From contig JBAIZL010000008.1 of assembly GCA_036971475.1 (NCBI GenBank), positions 13,080,788 to 13,144,787 of the forward strand: a DNA stretch of 64,000 nt, in the 5' to 3' direction. Positions 1-9,604 of this stretch are shown piece after piece; within the stretch, counting starts at the first letter, position 1, and each line of letters starts with the position of its first letter. The stretch is from Prosapia bicincta (taxonomy: Eukaryota > Arthropoda > Insecta > Hemiptera > Cercopidae). The notes beneath the pieces are model-generated. The model was given only the letters and a program-made list of their open reading frames with translations, was not told where the DNA came from and ran no database searches. A program made the position numbers and the translations under genes.

Positions 1-1039
1 AAATTGTTGACTTGTAACATAGGACGATTTTTCTCCTCAAGATCTCTATGGTACCATTGATTAACGAGAAAAATAATTTGGAAAGTTTCTAGAGATAAAT
101 TACAATGGAAAAATAATTTTTTATAATAAGAAGGTAGACGGACCAAATATTTGCATGAGCAGACCATCTATAAAAACTACATGGTAATTAGAACATGTAG
201 ACTCTAACTTTGACAATGCAAATATCAAAATTACAGTTATTCAGACGTACGTAAGGAAATGGTTGCCTCCGGTATATCTTAATCTCCAGATCAGTTCCAT
301 TAAGGAAGCAAAAAAAGTATTATACAGGATCATGCTTTGAAATTACATTGGCATGGTTGTCTAAAGCTAAAACTGCCTCAGAGTGTTATAATCTTTGTTA
401 TCATTGATCCAGATATAATGATAACGAAAAAACCATAAAACCATTTCTTGATCCATCATACTAAAGCACTTTTTCCCAATATTAATACATAAAATTATTT
501 TAAAATGTTTCACAGAAAGATACGATATAAATATATAAAGTATTGGCTTAAATGTAGGAAGTTTAATTGTTGTTCAGAAGCAGAAAGAACATTTTCTTTA
601 ATAGTTTTTCCAAATCTTACAAAGTTGGTATGTCTTCTAGAATATTGTGCTTCAAGACTGGGACTTTTTCAATATCACTTTCATAAATCCGATAAACATT
701 GGGAAAGTTAAAATTTACTTCATAAGGGTTCCCATGATCATCCATCTACACCACTAGCACGACTTCGTATGAATACTTGCCAATACACGTTACTATTGAC
801 CTATTAAGTTTGTATGGCTCACATTATAGAGCGTAAAGGGGTAGCATTATAACATAACATGGTACCTTATTAGTTAAACTGCAAATTATTCCAAACAAAT
901 ACCTACATCTAACACTTACCAACTAGGCCTTAAAATACAAAGTTAAATAAAAGTACGATATAATCATAGAATATAACTCACAAAGTAGTTTTATTTGAAT
1001 CATTTATTTCGTTAAATATAAAATAATAGTTTCACATAA
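1..1039. other. AT-rich non-coding stretch
   Basis: No recognisable gene. The longest open frame (505-711, 68 codons, +) has no domain, signal or codon pattern I recognise and I treat it as chance. No tandem array is visible. Confidence 0.5.
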
Positions 1040-1965
1040 ACGATTTATTATGAATATTTATTGCTATGGACAAATCAGATTACCCCTAAAATACCTGATC
1101 AGTGTTTTTACATTTAGCTACTTTTTAAAACAACAGCCTTTTGGTAGCCCACCACTACATACAATGATGCACATGCTTAGATAGTGGTAGCATAGTTATA
1201 TCCATGACTTATGCTGTAAATCAACTGGTAAAACCTAAAGCTACAGGAAAGAATTATCTTTGAAACTTTCTATGTTTAACGAAATAAATAACTCCCCCCC
1301 CCCCGCGGATGTGAAATTTTTTAATCATATAAGGCTCTTTGTAAACATATGTTAAGCATGAAATACATGAAATACTTGCTAGAAATACATTTTAAAATAA
1401 GTATATAACCAAAAAATAACACAATTTTGACCATTTTAAGGGTACCACCGCACTGCTACACACTTGAAGATACTACACACACTTTTTTCCTAATATTATT
1501 TTAGGATATTGTACTGTAATTAGAATAAGTACATAAATTAAAAACTCAGTCTTTTCCCGTATCCCCTGCAATATACTATAAAATATAGTAGCTAGAATGA
1601 TTGGTCACCTGTGATTACACCACATTACATTTGTTTCAATAATGTTGCCACGTTAATGCCCGAGTAACAGCATTGGTTATCCACCAGTATAATATATGCA
1701 CAAAGAAAGGACAGCGTCAGTAGACTACAATTGCCATAAGTTCAGTAAAACTAGCAACATAACCCCAAACATTCATATGAAATAACCGGGCCATACTGAA
1801 GCTTTTAGTAAAGGGCACCAGTCCCACCAGTTAACAACCACAGAAAGACTAGGCCTGGTCAATGATGACTAACCCACAGTAAATGTGTTAACCAATTCTT
1901 TCAGATCCTAGACAAGAGCATTGTCTGTGCTATATTTCTTGCTATAATTACCAATTCAGTGAGAA
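1040..1965 (-). repeat. Dispersed repeat K, copy 1
   Basis: Read in reverse complement, this stretch is colinear with 27975-28525. Matching blocks include 1040-1220 with 28330-28520, 1440-1560 with 28165-28260, 1590-1700 with 28020-28150, and 1920-1965 with 27978-28015. The copies are clearly diverged. The part from about 1230 to 1440 has no counterpart and belongs to an inverted-repeat element. No coding capacity is seen, so the family is non-autonomous or an old fragment. Confidence 0.7.
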
Positions 1966-2618
1966 AATAACTATATTGAATTCTGTGAAGGTACTTGCAT
2001 AAATCTTAAAGTCTTAATTAATTACATTGAGCAATGGAAAGAGCGCCAAGTGGGATACAGGTGTTTACTAAGAAACAACAGTAGGTAGTTTTATGCCAAT
2101 TTAAACAAGTATTTAAAAATGTTTGCTTAGCGTCATTGACAGAGTCTAACAAGCGGGTTTGTCGCCGCCTCATTCGCCGGACTACTTTTAGAAACTCTGC
2201 GTGGCTAGCGATCCAGCTTCGGCATCCGCTATGATTTGGTCGTCCGTGCGAGTCATATCCATGTTTGTAGCGTTACGCTATGGTTTGCAGAATCGGGCCT
2301 CCCAGTAACCCTAACGAGCGTGAACGATTCAGGAAGACTGTCCATGTGCCAGGCTGATAAACTCTATCCAAGGAAAATCAGGAGATAGAGAAATGAAACA
2401 TAATATTAAGTGTCGCGTGAGAAAGGGATAAAAACCTGCAGGAATAATCCCGCGAAAGATGGTGCAGGATTCCTGGGGGCTAGGGTAACTTTTTCTAAGA
2501 GCCTTATATAATTAATAAATTTCATATTCGGGAGGAGGGGGCCCTTATTTCATTAAACATGCAAAGTTTCAAAGATAATTCTTTCCTGTAGCTTTATGTT
2601 TTATCAGCTGCGGTTGAA
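1222..2618. repeat. Inverted-repeat pair, possible foldback element
   Basis: Two arms of roughly 110 bp (about 1222-1340 and 2496-2618) are inverted copies. Both share AAGCTACAGGAAAGAATTA and an ATAAGGCTC edge on one strand. The left arm contains an 11-base C run (1294-1304); the right has the corresponding G-rich segment. The 1.15 kb between them has no long open frame. This could be a degenerate DNA-transposon pair or two unrelated insertions of one short repeat in opposite orientation. No clean target duplication was found. Confidence 0.5.
2040..2495. other. Moderately GC-rich fragment, possibly LINE leader
   Basis: This is less AT-rich than its surroundings. The segment near 2430-2490 (ATCCCGCGAAAGAT then GCAGGAT and GGCTAGG) recurs near 35990-36050, so both belong to one dispersed sequence. 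There is no open frame of note. An untranslated region of a retroelement is possible but unproven. Confidence 0.35.
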
Positions 2619-3132
2619 TTTATGTGTATCAATTAGTTCAAATTCATTGTTTACATGTTTTATTGAAAACATTTAAGGGTCAGAGAAGCAAAAGAGTATA
2701 TGTGATGTTTTGATATATAGCCCTATATAACCTAAAATATAGCCTAGTTTGTTATAGGTTTGAAACTAAATGTACTAAAAATGTTTGTGTCAACAGAATG
2801 TTTTTACAAATATTCTCATGTTCAGTTTTCACCCTTATTGGATTATAATAATTTAAAAACAAAAATTATGCAATTTTATAATAGAGGTGAAAGGCTAAAA
2901 AAATGTGTGACAATTGACAAAATATGTAATTAACATAATTTCAGAATTTAAAACATCTAACTAAATTGTATAATAGTTTATACAAGATTCTGTGTTTAAC
3001 AATGCCATGTGAAATAACTTAGTTCCAAGTCAATCGTGTAAGTGACTCTGTAAATTGTTATACCTATTTTCTGAAGAAAATGTGATTTTTAATGAAATTC
3101 GTAAACAGAACAAATAACTTTACAAAGTACTT
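2619..3132 (-). repeat. Repeat R, copy 1
   Basis: This is a member of a 300-700 bp dispersed family, also at 8083-8385, 9182-9480, 15400-16110, 21190-21845, 39350-39690 and 61290-61690. Shared landmarks are a run near TAGTTTGTTATAGGTTTGAAAC, a segment reading TGTGTTTAACAATRCCATGT, and a terminal TGAAATTCGTA..CAGAACA block. It ends directly against the 3' side of the LINE cluster at 3136. No coding sequence. Confidence 0.75.
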
Positions 3133-3175
3133 CTTTGTGCGCCGGGTGTAGGCTCAGGACGAGCTTTAGTTGGCG

Positions 3176-4036
3176 CTAGCCGAGCTGGTGTTGGCTCGGG
3201 CTTTGCTGGGGCCACCGATGGCTTTGCTCGCCTCTCCTTGGGTTCTTGGGAGGGAGTGCTCTCGCCCGCGGAACAGGAGGTAGTACGGGCTGCTCAATTG
3301 CGGCTGCTGGAGCTGGGCCCGGTTTCGGTGAGGGTGTGGGTGGTAGAAGGACAGGCTTTGGAGGAACAGCCGGGTTTTGGGTAGATGGTGTTGGGAGGGG
3401 TGCCGGCCTCTCTGAGGGGGCCGGTTTTGATGCCTGTGCGTAAGTGAGGGTCGGAGTGGTAAGCCTGTGTGCGACCGCTCGCGTGTTTTGTGTTTTAGCG
3501 CGGCTTGTGGGATTACTTTCTCTTTCTGCCCTCTTCCTAGCCTGGGCCTTAGTCTTGGATGCCTGGTTGATGATGATATAACCGTGATAGTTCGCGATGT
3601 GGTTCGATCCACAGAGAACACACTTAAATTCTTCTCGACCCTTGGTACAGTCCTTCGAGCTGTGGGTGTCGCCGCACTTGACGCACCGAGGATCTGCCCT
3701 ACAAGAACTTGTTGTGTGGCCAATCCTCTGGCATCTAAAACACTGTACCGGGCCGGTGGGTGCCCTGTATGCCTCTACTCGTACTTTGGTATAGCGTTCT
3801 GATTTGAGTTCCATAGCTTTGCTTAGGTCGTCTTGTGACCTAAGCTCCGCCAGGTACATTGGGAGAGGCGCCTTCGTAAAGTGCCTTCTCATTTGGGACA
3901 CCTTAAGGACGTCTAGTCCCGCAACTACTAGGTCGCTTTCGACCTCTGTTGGGAGAGTACTTTCATGCACTCCCCTAATTACTACTTTAAACGTCTTCTC
4001 GCTCTCGAGGTGAAAGACATGGTGAGGCACCCCCAT
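3176..4036 (-). CDS. LINE family B Gag-like ORF1 protein, C-terminal two thirds
   Basis: This is the nucleic-acid-binding ORF1 protein of a Jockey-like non-LTR retrotransposon, 286 codons open. Residues about 10-80 match the PRE_C2HC domain that precedes Gag zinc knuckles (FKVVIRGVHESTLPTEVESD, then PLPMYLAEL). CCHC-type knuckles follow at about residues 98-150 (CFRCQRIGHTTSSC, CVKCGDTHSSKDC, CVLCGSNH). The C-terminal 120 residues are a Pro/Ala/Ser-rich tail (YAQASKPAPSERPAPLP). The methionine at 4036 is internal: the N-terminal part lies upstream in other frames at 4147-4631. A related degenerate copy lies at 16140-18230 on the plus strand. ORF2 of this copy is missing because repeat R begins at 3132. 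Confidence 0.8.
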   Translation of the reverse strand: MGVPHHVFHLESEKTFKVVIRGVHESTLPTEVESDLVVAGLDVLKVSQMRRHFTKAPLPMYLAELRSQDDLSKAMELKSERYTKVRVEAYRAPTGPVQCFRCQRIGHTTSSCRADPRCVKCGDTHSSKDCTKGREEFKCVLCGSNHIANYHGYIIINQASKTKAQARKRAERESNPTSRAKTQNTRAVAHRLTTPTLTYAQASKPAPSERPAPLPTPSTQNPAVPPKPVLLPPTPSPKPGPAPAAAIEQPVLPPVPRARALPPKNPRRGEQSHRWPQQSPSQHQLG

Positions 4037-4146
4037 TTCTTTTTGGTGCCTCTGTAGATTGATGTAGTTTTTATAGTTAGAGGTTTGGAGCTTGACCCCA
4101 TCTCTAACTTCTTTGGGAATTCCCTGCTGATGTCTATTAGTCTGTG

Positions 4147-4631
4147 TTAGTCTCGGTAGACCGTTATTGCGGGTATAGCCGCTGTCCGTGCTTGTGTGGT
4201 GGTCTGTTGAGTTTGTGTCGAAGCGCGGCGGTTAGGCCCCGGTGGCACGAACACAATGTCCTTAGCTTCGGAAGCCTTCCGCTTGGCCTCGTTTCCTGAG
4301 TCGGAGAGGCGGGTCTGCTGCCTCCTCTTTCGTCGGATCACCTTCCGGTACCCGGTGTGGTCCGCGATCGATTCGGTTCAGAGTCTTCTGTTAAAGTGTA
4401 GTCCGTGCGTTCGGTATCAGTGTTGTTTGTCGAAGGGTGGCCCTGAAAAGGACCCCCAGCCCTGGGGACCGGGCCCGTCAGTGCCGATCCCCTCCATAGG
4501 AGAGTCTCGGCCCTGAAAAGGGCTGTTCCCAGTCCCACCTGCCGCGGCGGCTGGAGCTCCAGCGGCTCCGGTAGCCCTAAAGTCACCCTAAACCCATCGT
4601 TACTTACCTCAGATTGCTCTGAAAGAAGCAA
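4147..4631 (-). pseudogene. LINE family B Gag N-terminal part, frameshifted
   Basis: Two overlapping frames (4631-4338 and 4341-4147) encode a low-complexity N-terminus and then a basic stretch (IRRKRRQQTRLSDSGNEAKR) followed by a Gln/Thr-rich linker (QTQQTTTQ). The basic segment is found again at about 16170-16260 on the plus strand, which shows that it is real LINE protein. At least two frameshifts separate it from the zinc-knuckle part that starts at 4036. It is not translatable as one protein. Confidence 0.7.
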
Positions 4632-4639
4632 CCACCAGG

Positions 4640-4940
4640 TTACTGCTAGGGTTGGCTCGCCTGTCCACTCAGCCTGGCCTTCCCCACAGTAAGTGCAGCC
4701 TGGTCCTTACAGGACCTTTGTTTGAAGCCGGCACACAGAATGTGGGTCGCTAAATCGCTACCCAGTCCTCTGATTTCACCGGCACTCACTCAATTCACGC
4801 CGGTAACACTCTCCAAAAGTGCCTTGAAAAAGTGCCTTAAGGAATTCTGTAGTCCGCTCGTTCTCTGGACTGATGCTGGTAGATCAGTAGTGGTAGCTAT
4901 CCAAGTTGTTGCTCTGTTGACTGCTCAGAAGAGACTCTCA
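4640..4940 (-). other. LINE family B 5' leader
   Basis: GC-rich sequence directly upstream of the family B Gag start with no conserved frame. At its upstream edge a patch of about 16 bases near 4945-4965 (CTTTACAAAGGCGCCT on the minus strand) resembles part of the Gag B coding region near 3866-3882. It sits exactly at the junction with the truncated endonuclease of family A, so the junction may involve microhomology or a templated insertion. Confidence 0.45.
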
Positions 4941-5473
4941 ATTTTAGGCGCCTTTGTAAAGTGGCGGTTAACTTTTACAGAGGGATTTGGCCTGGCAAAG
5001 GACAGCAGCTTCTTGACTAAGGGGTTTGTGGATCTGCTGTTCCACGCGGGGTGTTTGCAGTTGAGATCCCCCGCCAGGAGGACTGGGGTGGACGAGGAAA
5101 AGAGGGCTTGTAGGTCGTTGGGGGAGAGTGGGTTGTTGGGAGGTTTGTAGGCGGAGATGACCGTTGTTTCTTGGCCGTTGATCAAAATCTTGACGGCGGT
5201 GAATTCGATGGCGGTAGTCGTGACGGCGACGTGCTGGTGGGCGATCCTACGGTGGACGAAGACGGCGGTGCTTCCAGCTGGCGATCCTGGGTTCGTCCTG
5301 TCGGTCCAGTACGTGGCATAGCACGACAAGGAGAATCGGTCGCGTGGAGCTAGGCGGGTTTCGGAGATGAGCGCGATGTCCGCGTCAAGCTCCGTTATGA
5401 AGGACTGAAGCTCTTGCCTTCTCAGCCGTAAGCCATTAGCGTTCCATGCGACTATGCGTATGGTACTGGCCAT
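4925..5473 (-). pseudogene. LINE family A ORF2, endonuclease domain, truncated
   Basis: This is the N-terminal part of a non-LTR ORF2 polyprotein. It starts MASTIRIVAWNANGLRLRRQ and carries the apurinic-like endonuclease motifs WNANG (about residue 9), ISETRLAP (about 36), STAVFVHRRIAHQ, ISAYKPPNNP and LLAGDLNCKHPAWNS (about 135-150). The SDH motif and the whole reverse transcriptase are missing: the frame passes into family B sequence (RHFTKAP) and stops. The start overlaps the end of family A ORF1 by about 38 bp, a usual ORF1/ORF2 arrangement. The endonuclease would nick target DNA to prime reverse transcription; this copy cannot. Confidence 0.85.
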
Positions 5474-6629
5474 GGCTGAGGAGGATGGAAGTTATGGAGG
5501 ACAGAACGATTTGGAGGAGGGACTGGACGTCGGTGGCCTGCATCATTTGATGAATGAATTGGGCCAGGACGACATTGGATAGCATCGGGGATTTAGTGGA
5601 GGGAGGAGTGACCGGGTGAGTTGCAGGTGCAGGTGAGGCTGCTGCTGGTGTGGGTTGGGCTGTCGGTGGTGCAGGTGTGGCTGTTGCTGGTGGGGCTGGT
5701 GCGGGGTTTGGTGGTGATGCTTTTGGTGCAGTGGGTGGTGGGAGAGGCATGGCAGTACTCGGAGACTGCGTGTTTGTTGGAGCTGGAAGTTTGAGTGCGG
5801 CTTTGTTCGACTACCCATTTGCAGCTGCGGCAAAACAGCGGGTTAAGGGTTTTGGGGATTGGGCAGGATTGAACGTTTGCCTGATAGCAGGATTGGGAGG
5901 CGGGCCTCCCTGTCGTGCTGTCGGGGCTGGTGTCGTTGTTCGCTGGCGAACTCGGTGTCTTTGGATAAGACTCTTGTAGTCCGGGCACCCACGGTAGTTA
6001 GCGGTGTGGGACTCCCCGCAGTTGCAGCACTTGGGGGCTGCTCCCCTCTCTTTAGGGCAGTCCCTGGGCTCGTGGCAGTCGCCGCATTTGACGCAGCGGC
6101 GGGCCATGTGACAGTTGAAAGAGCTGTGGCCGTAGCGCTGACAGCTGAAGCACTGGGCTAACCCGGGACGAGGGTTGAAGGGATCGACCTTCACCCGTAG
6201 AAAGAACAGCGAAGATACTTCGCAGATGGCGGCAAAGTTGCATTCCCGGCGGATCTTCACTAAGAAGACATTTATTTACATGTCGCCGGTCTTTCGTGAA
6301 GAGGGGATAAAAACGTGGGTAACCTTGAAACCTTGCTGTTGCAGCTCGTTTTGGATTTCATGAGTCTCAATGTCGTAAGGGAGACCCCGGACAACTACTT
6401 TAAGTTCCCTGTCTTCAGGGAGGCTGAACTTGTGAAAGGCGATATTTTGGTGCTTCAGCGTGGCTAGGACTGCCCTAAAGTCGTCGGCAGTGGCGGTAAA
6501 CACTTTAAAAAGCTTTCCCTGGAATTTAACGTCTAGGGGACCCTTCACGGAGGCTTTTAAGATTTTGCTGGTGTTGAGCCAGTTGCCCGCATCGTTTATG
6601 ACGATGGGGGGAATTTTAGGGGTTGTCAT
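5436..6629 (-). pseudogene. LINE family A Gag-like ORF1, one stop and frameshifts
   Basis: ORF1 begins at 6629 (MTTPKIPPIVINDAGNWLNT) with a PRE_C2HC-like segment (ELKVVVRGLPYDIETHEIQN, about residues 75-95). A stop codon near 6287 interrupts it; the same frame register resumes at about 6260 with three CCHC knuckles (CFSCQRYGHSSFNC, CVKCGDCHEPRDC, CCNCGESHTANYRGC). A frameshift near 5811 leads into a Pro/Ala/Thr-rich linker and a conserved C-terminus (VVLAQFIHQMMQATDVQSLL) ending at 5436. The same C-terminal motif closes ORF1 in both family C copies. The protein would bind element RNA in a cytoplasmic particle. Confidence 0.85.
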
Positions 6630-6639
6630 CTTCTTGGCG

Positions 6640-6993
6640 GGAAGATCCTAGCACACTACTTGACGGTAACACTTCTCAAAGGAGACTATGGCTTTAGTCG
6701 TGTCCTTGGAATCTTCGGCAGAACTCTCTGGGGTTCTCGTGATTGCTGCCTCTATAAACATATCTACAGCAGTTTATTGTGTGATTTTTTGACTTTATGT
6801 AACCTTTGGCTGTTTTTGACTAAACGCTTCATAGGTGTTAGTGCGGTCTATTTACATTTAAATTTTGGAATAAGTGGTAATTTGGTTGGCCTGGTGTGAT
6901 TTGGTTGTTTGTTCGTTGACTGTCTTTGGTCATACTTGGGACGGCATGGAATTTTTGAATGTGGTTTTTAGAACGGTCGACCTTCTAGGTGGC
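6640..6993 (-). other. LINE 3' UTR
   Basis: This sequence lies downstream of the RT stop at 6994 and is recognised because it recurs, as non-coding sequence, at about 16600-16880 (+), 8960-9175 and 61110-61290. Shared blocks include the region around GTCGACCTTCTAGGTGGCTC, an ATATCTACAGCAG block and TTTACATTTAAATTTTG. It runs directly into the Gag A start region, so one element's 3' end abuts another's 5' end. Confidence 0.65.
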
Positions 6994-8067
6994 TCATAGA
7001 CGAGACACAGAGGTCGTTTCCTGCGCCTCGCGAGCAATGCCGTATCTGTGACTATTGCCGACAGATGCGGATGGGAGGAGCGTTCTGCTCGATCCCTTGA
7101 GGGAGAACGTTAGGTTGAGGATGAATTCCTCGAGGGACGGGACATTTAGTCCTGCGGCGATGACTAGATTTTTGAAATACCACGGTGATTGAGTGATTTG
7201 TCTGAGCACAACATTCTGAAAAGAGTGCAGCCGCCTCTTTGCGTCGTTGCTAGGGAGGGAGTACCAAGCGGGAGCTGCATATGTGAGAATGGGTCGGATG
7301 TACATTTTGTACATCATCAGCCTGATGGGCAGTTGAACGGGGCTCCCAGCTCCCTTCATGTCAGGGAAGAGCTTCCGGCGAGCGCCAGCAGCCCTTCCGA
7401 TGGCATACCGGAGGTGGGTACGAAAGGTGAGCCTCCTATCAAGTATCACCCCTAGATATTTGACTTTTGGCTTCCATGCTATGGGAGAGTTGTTTAGAAT
7501 AAGTTGTGTGACAGGATAAGCCTGATTGCCGGTGAAGCAAACAGCTTCGGTTTTGTCCGCGTTAATTGCGATTCTCCACTTTCGAAGTCACGGCTGCAAC
7601 AGGTCTAATTATCGCTGCATGTACCTGACACCAAAATTTTTATTTAGGGTGCGATACTGGAACATGGAGTCGTCAGCGAAGAGCCGCAGTCGAACAGATG
7701 GGGGACGTCATTTGTGTAAACAAGGTACAATAACGGCCACAGAACTAAACCTTGAGGCACTCCGGCCTCAATCGGACGTCGCGTTGAGAGAGTACCTTCG
7801 ACGGACGCCTGGAACCACCTATTGTCTAGGTACGATTTGATTAGGTGAACATAGCATGGAGGAACATGTGTTTTAGATAGTTTGTACAGGAGGCCCTCGT
7901 GCCATACCCTGTCAAAGGCTTTGCTGATATCCAGGAATACAGCGATGGTGTGACTTTTAGTGTTGAAGCCGTCTGCCAGGGAGTTAACCACGCTGGTTAG
8001 TTGTAGGGTGGTGGAGTGGTCACTGCGGAATCCAAATTGCTCCGGTCTAATGATGGTAGCCAGGCTT
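6994..8067 (-). pseudogene. LINE ORF2 reverse transcriptase fragment
   Basis: The fragment enters at the RT core (FGFRSDHSTT, about 8030), then AVFLDISKAFDRVWHEGLLY (catalytic Asp of motif A), GVPQG (motif B) and, after a frameshift near 7690, FADDS (motif C, a YADD variant). Further frameshifts lead to the C-terminal part at 7449-6994 (LPIRLMMYKMYIRPILTYAA, then WYSLPSNDAKRRL), ending at 6994. The N-terminal endonuclease and RT fingers are absent: the copy is cut at 8067, a few bases from repeat R. It belongs to a Jockey-like LINE, but which of families A or B cannot be decided. Confidence 0.85.
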
Positions 8068-8082
8068 TAATCGTGTTTAATT

Positions 8083-8385
8083 AAACGTTGGGTCTAACTT
8101 TATAAAAATTCCAATTAGACTGTGAGAAGTTATTTTATATATTACGAATTTTTATTTATTACGCAAATTTGGACAACTTTTCTCTTCTGAAATGTTAAAT
8201 CAATACATCATACATATTACGTACATTGTAATATTATTTATTCAGTTTTGGAATTTCATTAAAAATTACATTTTCTTAAGAAAAAAAGTAAAACCCTTTA
8301 CAGAGTCACCTGTGCTTTTGACTTTAAACTAAGTTATTCTACATGGTATCGTTAAACACAGAACATTGTAATATATCTATTTGAT
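8083..8385 (+). repeat. Repeat R, copy 2
   Basis: It begins GGGTCTAACTTTATAAAAAT and is nearly the reverse complement of 15800-16105. It carries the ATTACGAATTTTTATTTATT, CATACATATTACGTACATTG and GAGTCACCTGTGC landmarks. It is also a direct repeat of 9182-9480, about 1.1 kb away. It lies immediately next to the truncated 5' side of the LINE RT fragment. Confidence 0.8.
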
Positions 8386-9181
8386 AATAGGGTAAATATA
8401 ATCCTACAGAAATATTTAAAACTTGGGCTCTACAACTAAATAATATCCATTAGATGTGTTGAGGGAATTAAATTCTTGAACACATTTAAAAGATAACCAG
8501 ATGAATATCTTGGTAAACGAAAATTGTCTGCTTTAAAACTTTAGACGTTTTATTAGTGCCTATGTGCACCGCAATCAAAAATTGGGTTTGTATACACAAG
8601 GCCAACCAAGGTTAAACTATTCATCATGTACAGTAGTCATAGATATTTACAAACTATTGGTTACTTCTCTCAGGCAATTCAAAGAGAAGCAACCAACAGG
8701 ATATTGCCAAAGTAGGATCACCTGTTATTCAGTCCATTTTATTACACGGGAAGGGCAATCGGGTTCATACGGATACAGTATGAAGGGACTCCTCCAAACC
8801 ACGCTGACGCCAGGAATCTCCTAAAAGCTGCCTTTAATTAGGCATATTTGTATTGTCAGCCTGTAAACAGAAGAAGAGAGGTCAGCTGTCCTGCAAGAGC
8901 ACATGCTGTAACTCTAATGATGCTATTTGCAGCCCCTCGATCGTCTCAGTACGGTAACCATACCTTGGATCTTCGCCATACTTTGGATCTTCGGCGGAAC
9001 TCTTTGGCTCCCGCTCCCATGAATGCTGTGTCTATAACATATCTACAGCAGATAGAATATGGATGTTGACTGTACTGTAAGGTTCTTGGCTGTTTGTGAC
9101 TAGTCGCTTCATAGGTGTTCTTCAAAGTTGTTTGTGCGGTGTATTTACATTTAAATTTTGAAAATATGTTTGTTGCCTGGT
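8386..9181 (+). repeat. Segment between two direct R copies; holds the palindrome empty site
   Basis: This is colinear with the sequence that flanks the large palindrome: 8386-8450 matches 39600-39690 and 8445-8830 matches 60674-61070. The bases AATATC near 8447-8452 are uninterrupted here and duplicated around the palindrome. 8848-9175 resembles LINE 3' UTR in minus orientation (compare 6640-6993). The 86-codon frame at 8564-8824 is shared with a 96-codon frame at 60787-61077, but it has no domain I recognise and stops differ; I do not call it a gene. Confidence 0.7.
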
Positions 9182-9480
9182 GTAAAGTTTTGGTCTAACT
9201 TAAAAAAGCATTCTAATTAGGCTTTGAGGAGTTTTTATACATTACGAATTGTCATTTATTAGCAGAAATTATAAAAAAGTTTTCCTCTTATATGTTAAAC
9301 CAATACATTATACACATTATGTACATTGAAATATTATTTGTTCTGTTTACGAATTACATTAAAAATGATTTTTTTAAAGAAAAAAGGTAAAAATATTAAC
9401 AGAGTCACCTACACTTTTGACTTGGAACTAAGTTATTCTACATGGTATTGTTAATTAAACACAGCACGTTGTATTGGATT
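9182..9480 (+). repeat. Repeat R, copy 3
   Basis: A direct repeat of copy 2 with scattered differences, and colinear with 61290-61590. It starts TGGTCTAACTTAAAAAAGC and runs through CAGAGTCACCTACACTTTTG to GGTATTGTTAATTAAACAC. No coding sequence. Confidence 0.75.
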
Positions 9481-9604
9481 GTAATACAATTTAGTTACTT
9501 ATTTTTACATTCTGACATACCCTTAATAATATCTTTAAAAAAATGACACATTTTTTTTGTTAAAAAATGAATAATTTTTTTTTAAATTAATGTAACCCAA
9601 TAAT

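Larger units (their letters stand above)
3136..8067 (-). mobile_element. Composite LINE cluster (Jockey-like), three head-to-tail pieces
   Basis: On the minus strand, in transcription order, the cluster holds a reverse transcriptase core and C-terminus (8067-6994), a 3' UTR (about 6993-6640), Gag plus an overlapping endonuclease start of family A (6629-4925), and then a leader and Gag of family B (about 4940-3176). The endonuclease stops after its GDLN motif and joins family B sequence, and the family B copy stops at repeat R. All pieces carry frameshifts or truncations. Order and shared orientation suggest successive head-to-tail insertion or tandem recombination. Repeat R borders both ends, in opposite orientations. 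Confidence 0.85.

Noticed and set aside
505..711. 68-codon frame as a host gene
   Set aside because: AT-rich, no domain, no related copy, no splice context.
3246..5353. Plus-strand frames over the LINE cluster (for example 3467-3802, 4722-5150, 5650-5979)
   Set aside because: They are opposite to clear Gag and endonuclease coding on the minus strand.
8564..8824. 86-codon frame shared with 60787-61077 as a conserved gene
   Set aside because: Shared because the whole block is a repeat; the readings differ in start, stop and an indel, and no domain is seen.
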